This document shows positions 19,261 to 26,620 of a stretch of DNA of 64,000 nucleotides, in pieces (position 1 is the stretch's first letter; each line of letters opens with the position of its first letter). This stretch comes from Aquiflexum balticum DSM 16537 (lineage in GTDB: Bacteria > Bacteroidota > Bacteroidia > Cytophagales > Cyclobacteriaceae): positions 1,364,001-1,428,000 of the forward strand of contig NZ_LT838813.1 of the NCBI RefSeq assembly GCF_900176595.1. The letters are read 5' to 3'. Made by a program: the position numbers and the translations under genes. The notes under the pieces were generated by a model that saw only the letters and a list, made by a program, of their open reading frames with translations, had not been told where the DNA came from and ran no database searches.

Positions 19261-19268
19261 CAAAAATA
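19261..19268 (-). promoter_or_regulatory. -7 promoter box of dgt, abutting the start codon
   Basis: On the reverse strand the octamer TATTTTTG matches TAnnTTTG fully and is followed by ACC and the double ATG. In Bacteroidetes the start of transcription lies a few bases past this box, which would place it at the ATG. The -33 element is not clear. Confidence 0.6.
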
Positions 19269-19375
19269 CTAAAGCTATTTATTTGCAGACTAAAAATCAG
19301 TGAAAAAATTCTTGCTTACTTTTTTTGGCATAATCATTGGAACAATGCACTTGAAAATTAAACCAACTAAATTTT

Positions 19376-20212
19376 ATGCTTATGAAGACCCAAATGAATC
19401 GACTGCTTTTTGCATTGGCTTTGACATTTTTGATAACCTCATGCGATATGGAAGACAACCTCAACCCCTCAGAAGGGAATGCTAAATTAAACGTTTATAT
19501 GATTGATGCCCCTGCAAGTTATGACGCAGTGTGGATCGAAGTATTGGGCGTAGAAATCCTTCCTAAGGGGAAAAATGAAGAGAACGGAAGTGCCTGGATC
19601 AATTTACCTTATGAGGCTGAAGATCAGAAAATCAATCTATTGTCTCTAGTAGGTGGCAATAGTGCCTTTTTAGGTGAGAAGGAAGTGCCTTCCGGTGAAA
19701 TTTCCCAAATTCGTCTTTTACTTGGCAATGATAATTATATCATTGAGGATGGTCAGAGAATTGATCTTACTACTCCCAGCGCGCAGCAAAGCGGATTGAA
19801 ACTGAAAATTGACAAACCATTGAACCCCGGTATCTCCTATGATCTTGTGATCGATTTTGATGCTGCCCGTTCCATTGTCAAAGCTGGAAATTCGGGTAAG
19901 TACATTTTAAAACCTGTTTTGAGGGTAGTGGCTGAAGAATCTGCTACTATTGAAGGTTCAGTTTTACCATTGGAAGCCCAACCTGTTCAAGTTTCTGCGA
20001 TTATTCATGAAGATACGGTTTCCACTTTTACAGATGAAAACGGCTCATTTGTCATAAGAGGATTGGAGATGGGAACTTACAGACTTTGGATGCTCCCCAA
20101 TGAATTGTATGAAGAGAAATTCGTTGAGGATGTGGAATTGGAATTGGGTAAAGTCACAAAAGTTGATCCAATAGAATTAGTTGAAGCCGTTGAAGAAATC
20201 CCAGAAGACTAA
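19376..20212 (+). CDS. DUF4382 lipoprotein, first of a tandem pair
   Basis: 278 residues; the Met at codon 3 (19382) is the more natural start because it leads straight into the signal peptide. The lipobox LITSC places a lipid-modified Cys at about residue 23. Residues ~35-195 form a DUF4382 domain (LNVYMIDAPASYDAVWIEVLGVEI ... LLLGNDN ... VIDFDAARSIV), and ~200-270 a carboxypeptidase-regulatory-like beta-sandwich (GSFVIRGLEMGTYRL). Function unknown; probably a surface or periplasmic binding protein. It is followed by a terminator and a diverged paralogue. Confidence 0.85.
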   Translation: MLMKTQMNRLLFALALTFLITSCDMEDNLNPSEGNAKLNVYMIDAPASYDAVWIEVLGVEILPKGKNEENGSAWINLPYEAEDQKINLLSLVGGNSAFLGEKEVPSGEISQIRLLLGNDNYIIEDGQRIDLTTPSAQQSGLKLKIDKPLNPGISYDLVIDFDAARSIVKAGNSGKYILKPVLRVVAEESATIEGSVLPLEAQPVQVSAIIHEDTVSTFTDENGSFVIRGLEMGTYRLWMLPNELYEEKFVEDVELELGKVTKVDPIELVEAVEEIPED

Positions 20213-20252
20213 TTGATTTTAAGGGTAACCAGGTTCTATTAATTGAGCCATT

Positions 20253-20283
20253 AGCCAGGAACTGGAAAGTTTCTGGCTTTTTC
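20253..20283 (+). terminator. Intrinsic terminator after the first DUF4382 gene
   Basis: An 11-base stem (AGCCAGGAACT with AGTTTCTGGCT, one G-U pair) around GGAA, followed by TTTTTC. Confidence 0.75.
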
Positions 20284-20322
20284 ATTTATTGGTAATAACA
20301 TCAAATTCTGATCTATCTTTCC

Positions 20323-20330
20323 TATTTTTG
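20323..20330 (+). promoter_or_regulatory. -7 promoter box of the second DUF4382 gene
   Basis: TATTTTTG fully matches TAnnTTTG and lies four bases before a GTG start codon, so the transcript should begin at or next to the start. No clear -33 TTTG was found. Confidence 0.55.
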
Positions 20331-20334
20331 AACC

Positions 20335-21132
20335 GTGAAAAATAAAAAGATATTCATTCTTGCTTTGCTTGTACTCTCTTTGGGATGTTCTGAAACAGGG
20401 GAACGATCTACTGCATTGGTAAATGTCTTCCTTATCGGTACTCCTGGACTTTTTGATGAGGTTGGCATCGAGATATTAGGTGTGGAAGTAAAGACCACCG
20501 GAACTAGAGGTCAGGATAATTCAGATGCTGTGTTTATTCCCAATCCACAGGTCAATCAGCAGGCGAGGCTTTCTTCCCTTGTGAATACCGGCCAATATCT
20601 GGTTGGAAGAGCCGAATTCTTAGTAGGTGCTATTATCGAGCTTACCTTGAGGCTGGGTAATGATAATTTTGTTCAGGTAGGAACTCAAACTTCTTCTTTA
20701 AATTTTAGGGATGATTCCTCAAGAAACCCTGCTATTACGGTTAGCATTCCGCTGGATGGAGGAATTTCTCATGATGTATTTATTGATTTCAATACCTTGA
20801 ATTCCATAACATTCACCACTGGGGCTGAACCGGTTTTTACTCTTGATCCAAAATTCAGGGCTTTTGCAAGTCTCGATACCGGAGAAATCTCCGGGATTAT
20901 CAGACCCCAGGGTTTAAAATGCTTGCTATTGGCCATCCAAAATTCAGATACACTTGCCAATACAACCCAAGATGCGCGTGGCAACTTTTTGATCAGGGGA
21001 CTTGAGGGGGAATTTACCCTTTCAATATTACCTTTTAGCAACGGATTTTTAGCAGATACCATCCAAAATATTATCGTCGAACCCCGGCAGAGGACCCAAT
21101 TGGAAGAAATTACTCTGCGTACAAATCCTTGA
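20335..21132 (+). CDS. DUF4382 lipoprotein, second of a tandem pair
   Basis: 265 residues from a GTG start. The lipobox LSLGC gives lipidation at about Cys18. The DUF4382 core aligns with its upstream neighbour: VNVFLIGTPGLFDEVGIEILGVEV, LTLRLGNDNFV, and VFIDFNTLNSI, followed by the same kind of beta-sandwich tail (GNFLIRGLEGEFTLSI). The two genes are an old tandem duplication with separate promoters. ribD begins three bases after its stop codon, so a lipoprotein and a riboflavin enzyme are probably on one transcript; the reason is unknown. Confidence 0.85.
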   Translation: MKNKKIFILALLVLSLGCSETGERSTALVNVFLIGTPGLFDEVGIEILGVEVKTTGTRGQDNSDAVFIPNPQVNQQARLSSLVNTGQYLVGRAEFLVGAIIELTLRLGNDNFVQVGTQTSSLNFRDDSSRNPAITVSIPLDGGISHDVFIDFNTLNSITFTTGAEPVFTLDPKFRAFASLDTGEISGIIRPQGLKCLLLAIQNSDTLANTTQDARGNFLIRGLEGEFTLSILPFSNGFLADTIQNIIVEPRQRTQLEEITLRTNP

Positions 21133-21135
21133 TCC

Positions 21136-22164
21136 ATGAGTCCGGAAGAGATATTTATGCTAAGGGCACTGGAATTGGCCGAATTAGGAAAAGGCAGAGT
21201 AAGTCCCAATCCAATGGTAGGATGTGTCATTGTCCATGATGGACAAATCATTGGTGAAGGCTACCACGAGGTCTATGGGGGACCACATGCAGAACCAAAT
21301 GCTATAAATTCGGTTAAAAATCCCATTTTGATTCCTGAATCAACGGTTTATGTCACTTTGGAGCCCTGTGCCCATTGGGGAAAAACACCTCCCTGCGCCA
21401 ACCTACTGGTAGAAAAGAAAGTAAAAAAAGTAGTCATCGGCACTTTGGATAGCAATCCCTTGGTAGGCGGTAAAGGTGCACAGATATTGAAAGACGCCGG
21501 AATTGAAGTGACTTCAGGGGTATTGGACAGAAGAGTAAGAGAACAGAATAAAAGGTTTTTTACTTTCATGGAAAAGAAGCGACCTTATATAATTTTGAAA
21601 TGGGCACAGACCAAAGATGGCTTTATTGCCAGAGAAAATTATGATTCCAAATGGATCAGCAATCCCTACAGTCGCCAATTGGTACACCGCTGGAGATCGG
21701 AAGAAGACGCCATCATGGTGGGCACTTTGACTGCCAAGTATGACAACCCCCAATTGAATGTCCGGGAATGGGAAGGTAAAAATCCCGTCCGAATAGTAGT
21801 TGACAGAAACCTGACCCTGGATCGCGACTTACATCTCTTTGATCAAAGCCAATTGACTTTATGTTATAATCAGGTCAAAGAAGAAAAATCAGATAATCTG
21901 GAACACGTCAAACTCCCATCAGGATTCAATATTAGAGAAATTCTGGATGATCTTTACCAACGGAAAATCCAAAGTCTGATTGTCGAAGGTGGCGCCCAAT
22001 TGCTGAATAAATTCATTCAGGAGAACCTTTGGGATGAAGCAAGGGTTTTTACTGGACAGGTTCAATTTGGGAAAGGCATTCCTGCGCCTAAAACCCAAGG
22101 AAGTATTCTTGATGAAATGGATATTATGGGAGACTTATTAACCATAACAAGACCGATCTACTAA
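21136..22164 (+). CDS. ribD: Riboflavin biosynthesis bifunctional deaminase/reductase
   Basis: 342 residues. The N-terminal cytidine-deaminase-like domain has its zinc site at His51-Ala-Glu53 (GGPHAEPNAI), Cys78 and Cys87 (EPCAHWGKTPPC). The C-terminal dihydrofolate-reductase-like domain follows (LKWAQTKDGFIA, AIMVGTLTAKYDNPQLNVR, LIVEGGAQLLNKFI). It carries out the deamination and side-chain reduction steps of riboflavin synthesis on the GTP cyclohydrolase II product. It starts three bases after the DUF4382 gene. Confidence 0.95.
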   Translation: MSPEEIFMLRALELAELGKGRVSPNPMVGCVIVHDGQIIGEGYHEVYGGPHAEPNAINSVKNPILIPESTVYVTLEPCAHWGKTPPCANLLVEKKVKKVVIGTLDSNPLVGGKGAQILKDAGIEVTSGVLDRRVREQNKRFFTFMEKKRPYIILKWAQTKDGFIARENYDSKWISNPYSRQLVHRWRSEEDAIMVGTLTAKYDNPQLNVREWEGKNPVRIVVDRNLTLDRDLHLFDQSQLTLCYNQVKEEKSDNLEHVKLPSGFNIREILDDLYQRKIQSLIVEGGAQLLNKFIQENLWDEARVFTGQVQFGKGIPAPKTQGSILDEMDIMGDLLTITRPIY

Positions 22165-22232
22165 AGCTTCAAACCTGCTAAGTTGTTGCCTATCCCAAAT
22201 CCTTAGAAACTGCTCCATCCTTCATAGCAAGT

Positions 22233-22274
22233 CATCTCACGTCTCACATCTCACATCTCACATCTCATATCTAT
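22233..22274 (+). repeat. Heptad array CATCTCA/CGTCTCA upstream of the msrC-like gene
   Basis: Six 7-base units in register: CATCTCA, CGTCTCA, then three CATCTCA and a decayed TATCTAT. It is followed by TAAAAA and the ATG at 22281, exactly the arrangement seen before radA. Confidence 0.9.
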
Positions 22275-22280
22275 TAAAAA

Positions 22281-22763
22281 ATGTCCGAATCAATTTATTT
22301 ACCCGAGGCAGCTTCCAAAGCTGAAAAATATCAGGCAATCCTTCCCCAAATAGAGGCATTGATTTCTTCTGAGACAGACTTATATGCCAACTTAGCCAAT
22401 GTGACCGCGGTACTGAAAGAAGCTTTTGGTTTTTTTTGGGTCGGTTTCTACCTGGTCAAAGGAGAACAATTGGTTCTTGGGCCATTTCAGGGGCCTTTGG
22501 CCTGTACCCGTATTGCTTTTGGGAAAGGGGTATGTGGGACTGCATGGGAAGAAGCCAAAACTCAATTGGTTCCCGATGTGGAGGCTTTCCCTGGCCATAT
22601 AGCCTGTAGTTCTGCCTCCAAATCAGAAATCGTAGTTCCCGGGTTCAGAGAAGACAAGGTTTGGATAGTCCTTGATGTGGACAGTGACCTTTTGGATGAC
22701 TTCGATCAGGACGATGTCACTTATCTGGAAAAGTTGATGAAACTTTTAGACAACAATCTTTAA
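22281..22763 (+). CDS. msrC: Free methionine-(R)-sulfoxide reductase (GAF-domain fRMsr)
   Basis: 160 residues, one GAF domain. The three cysteines of the family are present as Cys75 (PLACTRI), Cys85 (GVCGTAW) and Cys109 (HIACSS). Their spacing of 10 and 24 residues equals that of E. coli fRMsr (84/94/118). The SEIVVP motif follows. It reduces free methionine R-sulfoxide in the cytoplasm using thioredoxin. The name msrC follows the E. coli use. The gene is flanked by heptad arrays on both sides. Confidence 0.93.
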   Translation: MSESIYLPEAASKAEKYQAILPQIEALISSETDLYANLANVTAVLKEAFGFFWVGFYLVKGEQLVLGPFQGPLACTRIAFGKGVCGTAWEEAKTQLVPDVEAFPGHIACSSASKSEIVVPGFREDKVWIVLDVDSDLLDDFDQDDVTYLEKLMKLLDNNL

Positions 22764-22823
22764 TCAAAAAAGAAACTCTTAGGGTCTCCTTTGTAGATAA
22801 CCTTGATGTAGGTTTCGGTCTTG

Positions 22824-22872
22824 GTACTTTGTTCATAGTACTTTGTACATAGTACTTCGTACTTCCTACTTT
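22824..22872 (-). repeat. GTAC-type heptad array at the end of the LOG-family gene
   Basis: Seven units in register: GTACTTT, GTTCATA, GTACTTT, GTACATA, GTACTTC, GTACTTC, CTACTTT. Read on the reverse strand it starts at the TAG stop codon (22866-22868) of the LOG gene. The same words occur after polA at 4650-4677. Confidence 0.85.
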
Positions 22873-23438
22873 ACCTCCCACTTCTCTATATACTTCGGTT
22901 CAAAACCGGCCATTTTATCCAATATTTCTACAGGATCACTACTTACAATCAATAAATCCAATTGCGCCTTATGCAGAAAACCTTCTTGGGTTGCATGGCT
23001 TAAAAATGCAATCAAGCCATCATAATACCCATTGACATTGTACAGTGCAAGAGGTTTTTGGATATAGGCCAATTGGTTGAGTGTCATGATTTCAAAAAGC
23101 TCCTCAAAGGTGCCGATCCCTCCGGGCATAGCAATAAAACCATCCCCTCGCTCGGCCATCAGCCATTTTCTGTCCCGCATGGTTTCGACAATGGTAAGTT
23201 CTGTGCATCCTATATGTGCTACTTCAATATCTACCAATTTTTGGGGAATGATTCCGTAGACATCTTTTCCGGCAGCCAACATAGCATCCGCAATTACTCC
23301 CATCAGACCGACATTTCCGGCACCATACACCAAAGCCAAATCTCTTGTGATCATTTCTTCGGCCAAGGCCAACACGCCTTGTTCATAAGCAGGATTTTTG
23401 CCTTTGTTGGACCCACAGTAAACAGTGATTTTTTTCAT
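22866..23438 (-). CDS. LOG-family nucleotide phosphoribohydrolase
   Basis: 190 residues, full length for the TIGR00730/LOG family. A Rossmann start (ITVYCGSNKGKNPAY) and the signature PGGIGTFEELFEIMT are intact, as is the GAGNVGLMG loop. LOG enzymes release ribose 5-phosphate from nucleoside monophosphates (cytokinin activation in plants, purine recycling in bacteria). The ATG at 23438 gives the standard MKKITVYCGS start. It is convergent with the msrC-like gene. Confidence 0.92.
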   Translation of the reverse strand: MKKITVYCGSNKGKNPAYEQGVLALAEEMITRDLALVYGAGNVGLMGVIADAMLAAGKDVYGIIPQKLVDIEVAHIGCTELTIVETMRDRKWLMAERGDGFIAMPGGIGTFEELFEIMTLNQLAYIQKPLALYNVNGYYDGLIAFLSHATQEGFLHKAQLDLLIVSSDPVEILDKMAGFEPKYIEKWEVK

Positions 23439-23597
23439 CTTTTCAATTTATTCCTTAATTTTTAGACTTTGATCCCAATCGGAAATTAAAATAGATTTAT
23501 TTTGTCATTTAACCTGAAAAGGTTCATAATAAAAAGAGCTTTACATGCATAAGGCCCCCGATTGCCACAGAAAATTAGATTTACCAAAAATAATCAA

Positions 23598-24167
23598 ATG
23601 AAAATCTGCTTTGCTACAAACAACAAAAAGAAAATAGAAGAGGTAAAATCTGCTCTTGGGTCTGACTTTACCATTGTTTCTCTGGAGGAAATTGGTTGTC
23701 ATGAGGAATTGCCCGAAACCGGGGATACTTTGGAACATAATGCCTTTCAAAAAGCCCGCTATGTGCAGCAACATTATGGAGTGGACTGCTTTGCGGATGA
23801 TACCGGGTTGGAAGTAGAGGCATTGAACGGTGAACCGGGGGTTTATTCTGGCAGGTATGCAGGTGAACCTAGGAGCGATTCCAGGAACATTGATTTGTTA
23901 TTGAAAAATATGAAAAAGCAATCCAATCGAAAAGCGAGGTTTAAAACTGTCATCGCTTTGATATTGGAGGGAAATGAATATGCATTCGAAGGGACTGCCG
24001 AAGGTGAAATCATACATGAGTTAGTTGGGGAAGGAGGATTTGGATATGATCCTGTTTTTCAGCCAAATGGTTTTGACCGGACTTTTGCACAGTTGACCAT
24101 GGAAGAAAAAAATGCCATCAGCCATCGTGGAAAGGCCGTGAAAGCGCTCGCAGAATTTCTCAAATAA
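23598..24167 (+). CDS. rdgB: XTP/dITP diphosphatase (house-cleaning NTPase)
   Basis: 190 residues from the ATG at 23598, which yields the typical MKICFATNNKKK start; upstream in-frame codons would add only 12 unlikely residues. Family motifs are TNNKKKIEEV, CFADDTGLEVEALNGEPGVYSGRYAG and GFGYDPVFQPNG near the C-terminus. It removes xanthine and inosine triphosphates from the nucleotide pool. A promoter box for udk begins five bases past its stop codon. Confidence 0.95.
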   Translation: MKICFATNNKKKIEEVKSALGSDFTIVSLEEIGCHEELPETGDTLEHNAFQKARYVQQHYGVDCFADDTGLEVEALNGEPGVYSGRYAGEPRSDSRNIDLLLKNMKKQSNRKARFKTVIALILEGNEYAFEGTAEGEIIHELVGEGGFGYDPVFQPNGFDRTFAQLTMEEKNAISHRGKAVKALAEFLK

Positions 24168-24172
24168 TTTGT

Positions 24173-24180
24173 TAATTTTG
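24173..24180 (+). promoter_or_regulatory. -7 promoter box of udk
   Basis: TAATTTTG, a full match to TAnnTTTG, six bases before the udk ATG and just after the rdgB stop. It indicates a separate, nearly leaderless udk transcript besides any read-through from rdgB. Confidence 0.55.
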
Positions 24181-24186
24181 ACTTCC

Positions 24187-24804
24187 ATGAGCAAACCGTT
24201 TATTGTAGGCATTACAGGAGGAAGCGCCTCTGGCAAGACACTTTTTTTGGACAAGCTATTACATACATTTGAACCCGGACAAGTTTGCTTGATTTCTCAG
24301 GACAATTATTACAGACCAAGACATCTTCAGCCAATGGATGACAAGGGAGTGCATAATTTTGATACCCCCAATTCCATAGACTTTGCCCAATATGCTGAAG
24401 ACATTAAAAAAATCCAGCAAGGTGAGACTGTATACAGACAGGAATACACTTTTAATAATCCCAACAAGAAGCCTAAAATATTGGAATTTGTACCTGCACC
24501 TGTAGTAGTAGTGGAGGGCATTTTTGTGCTTTATTATCCGGAATTGGCCGATTTGTTGGATTTGAAGGTTTTTATTGATGCCAAAGAATATATCAAATTA
24601 AAGCGGAGAATAGTCAGGGATAAAGTGGAAAGGGGATATGACCTGGATGATGTACTTTATAGGTATGAAATGCATGTGATGCCAACTTATGAAAAATACA
24701 TTGAGCCTTTCAAACATGATGCGGATATCATTGTACCCAACAATCATAATTTTGATAGGGCATTGGATTTGATCAGGAATTATCTGAGATCGAAAATCAA
24801 GTAA
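24187..24804 (+). CDS. udk: Uridine kinase
   Basis: 205 residues from the ATG at 24187. A TTG six codons upstream lies inside the -7 box and is rejected. P-loop GGSASGKT is at 11-18. The substrate loop DNYYRPRHLQP, the Walker B-like VVVEGIFVLYYPEL and the lid FIDAKEYIKLKRRIVRD all fit the uridine/cytidine kinase family. It salvages uridine and cytidine to UMP and CMP. A strong terminator follows. Confidence 0.95.
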   Translation: MSKPFIVGITGGSASGKTLFLDKLLHTFEPGQVCLISQDNYYRPRHLQPMDDKGVHNFDTPNSIDFAQYAEDIKKIQQGETVYRQEYTFNNPNKKPKILEFVPAPVVVVEGIFVLYYPELADLLDLKVFIDAKEYIKLKRRIVRDKVERGYDLDDVLYRYEMHVMPTYEKYIEPFKHDADIIVPNNHNFDRALDLIRNYLRSKIK

Positions 24805-24857
24805 AAAATCTAAAGATGGTACTATCCTGTTTTTTATAAAATCGAAACTTTGGATAA

Positions 24858-24890
24858 AAAAAAGCTGTCCCAGATCGGGACAGCTTTTTT
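24858..24890. terminator. Bidirectional intrinsic terminator
   Basis: A perfect 14-base stem (24858-24871 with 24877-24890, core AGCTGTCCC) around a 5-base loop, with A6 on one side and T6 on the other. It separates udk from the convergent metalloprotease gene. Confidence 0.92.
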
Positions 24891-24904
24891 GAAAGGGAAT
24901 TTCA

Positions 24905-25858
24905 TCAATTATTCGGCCAATTGCCCCAAATCGAACAGTGACCTGCCAAATCTGTGCCTGCCAAATCTCTCTGCACTCCTGAATACGTGGCATTCATTAC
25001 AGCACGAGGATTGAACTGAATTCCAAAGTTTGCTTTCCTAAATGCAGAACCAAAATGGGCTTGACTTAACCCATGACCCATTTCATGTAATGCGACCGTT
25101 TCGACATCAAAACTTGATCCAATACCCCAAGTAAAATTATTGTTGTAATAGATTTCTCTTAAAGCAACATCAAGCTTACCATCATTATTGGTGTCAATAG
25201 TGTTACCCTCACCATCAATCAGGAGAAATGTGAAAGTGACTCCTAATATAAAATTTTCGCCTCCAGGTGCAAGAAAACCAAAAAAACTGGCTGGCATCCA
25301 GCCTGCATGATTGACATCTGCTATATAACCTGCAGCACTGGGAAAACCAAAATTAGCAGCTACAATACCAATAGGAACAGGGACATCAGCTACTCTGTAT
25401 AAATCAAAATCAGAACACTTTGCGTTTTTCCAAGTCGTTGCAGCACTTTCGATTGCAGCGTCTGTTTGATCCACATTTAAAGTAGACGCAGGTCGAAGCC
25501 TATCCACATAATAGGATATGTCAGGTATGCCGTTCAATTTAGCAACAGGGGAGAAATCAAAGTCCAATTGTTTATTACCTCTGTCGGAAAAGAATACAGT
25601 TCTTCCCATTTCATTACTTTCTGGAGCTGTAATATAGGTAGCACTGTGAAGCACTACGTTATAGGGAAGGTCAGTTTGAATTCTTGCATTTTGATCAGCA
25701 AAATTAACAGAAACAGGATCAAACCTCAGGTCAGAGTAAACTACCTGATGACCATCAACATATTCTTCCAGGTCCATATCATTTTGAATTTCATCACTTT
25801 GGCAGGAGAAAAAGCCAAAAGATACCATGATTGCAATCGCATAAATGTGTTTTTTCAT
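24905..25858 (-). CDS. Matrixin-like zinc metalloprotease lipoprotein
   Basis: 317 residues. The signal peptide ends in a lipobox (GFFSC, Cys19), so it is a lipoprotein. The metzincin zinc motif HEMGHGLSQAH lies at about 255-265, with a candidate Met-turn in RAVMNATYSG about 25 residues later. Before it an acidic loop (DTNNDGKLD) resembles a calcium site. The N-terminal ~120 residues are a beta-rich region of unknown type. It probably cleaves proteins or peptides at the cell surface. It stands alone, ending at the terminator at 24858-24890. Confidence 0.88.
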   Translation of the reverse strand: MKKHIYAIAIMVSFGFFSCQSDEIQNDMDLEEYVDGHQVVYSDLRFDPVSVNFADQNARIQTDLPYNVVLHSATYITAPESNEMGRTVFFSDRGNKQLDFDFSPVAKLNGIPDISYYVDRLRPASTLNVDQTDAAIESAATTWKNAKCSDFDLYRVADVPVPIGIVAANFGFPSAAGYIADVNHAGWMPASFFGFLAPGGENFILGVTFTFLLIDGEGNTIDTNNDGKLDVALREIYYNNNFTWGIGSSFDVETVALHEMGHGLSQAHFGSAFRKANFGIQFNPRAVMNATYSGVQRDLAGTDLAGHCSIWGNWPNN

Positions 25859-26199
25859 AAGAATTTAATTTAATGATTAGTGGTTGACAAAATATTTTAT
25901 GGAATATAGGGATTTAAAATACATATTGTTAATCATCAAATACATTTTATTTGTAACGAATAACTTCTTTATTTAAATCAAATTTTAAGTGAAGGGCTAG
26001 AATACAATGTATCATGAAAATTTTATGGTAAAATGTAGACATCTATTTTTTTTACAATTTTTTATTTTTCAAAAAAACCTACTCGTAAAAGCTTGGTTAT
26101 CAATTGAAAGATAATGAAATTGGTTTTTGTTGAGGGAAAATATGTATGTCTTTCCAAATATTTCTATATTTGCTGCCCGTGAGAAAAAAAGCAAAAGAT
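25859..26199. other. Divergent AT-rich intergenic region
   Basis: It should contain promoters for the metalloprotease (leftward) and the small gene at 26200 (rightward). Only the rightward TATATTTG box (26165-26172) is clear. No small gene or repeat was recognised in 25870-26160, which is very AT-rich. Confidence 0.45.
26165..26172 (+). promoter_or_regulatory. -7 promoter box before the gene at 26200
   Basis: TATATTTG matches TAnnTTTG fully. It implies a transcript start near 26177 and so favours the ATG at 26200 over an earlier in-frame ATG at 26146, which would lie upstream of the promoter. Confidence 0.55.
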
Positions 26200-26544
26200 A
26201 TGAACCTCTGGAAACAACGCGTCACCCTGATGTTGACGATGCTGTTTTGTATGCTTGTAGCTGGAACCGAATATCTGCCCCAACACGTACAGGAAGATTC
26301 TGCTTTAAAGCAGGAACAGTCCAACAAAACTGACCAATCCTCAGACAATCAGACTTTTTTGAATATTGCCATTGATGCAGTAGTTCCTTTTGTCACTGTG
26401 CTTTCACAACAGGTTTTTTACCTGATTTATGAAAATCTTATTTTCGAAAGACCAAGCGTATCGGATCTTGGGGCTTCCTTTTCGGTCAATCTTCCCTATT
26501 GGGAAATTTTATTGGAGAGGATCATATCTCCCAATGCTCCCTGA
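26200..26544 (+). CDS. Small hypothetical exported protein upstream of secDF
   Basis: 114 residues. Residues ~8-24 are hydrophobic (VTLMLTMLFCMLVAG) and form a signal peptide or anchor. A Ser/Gln/Asp-rich linker follows (QEDSALKQEQSNKTDQSSDNQ), then a conserved-looking hydrophobic/amphipathic region (NIAIDAVVPFVTVLSQQVFYLIYENLIF) and an aromatic end. No family recognised. The secDF start codon is 77 bases downstream, so co-transcription is possible. The start at 26200 is chosen from the promoter box position. Confidence 0.65.
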   Translation: MNLWKQRVTLMLTMLFCMLVAGTEYLPQHVQEDSALKQEQSNKTDQSSDNQTFLNIAIDAVVPFVTVLSQQVFYLIYENLIFERPSVSDLGASFSVNLPYWEILLERIISPNAP

Positions 26545-26620
26545 TATTTTTTTGCCTCATTCGCCAAAGCTCATTTGAGCTTACAATAATCAATCGTAAT
26601 CAAACAAAACAATTAATCAT

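Noticed and set aside
22899-22913. A GGTTC-AAA-ACC T-loop-like string suggesting a tRNA
   Set aside because: It lies within the coding end of the LOG gene and no acceptor stem or anticodon arm can be built around it.
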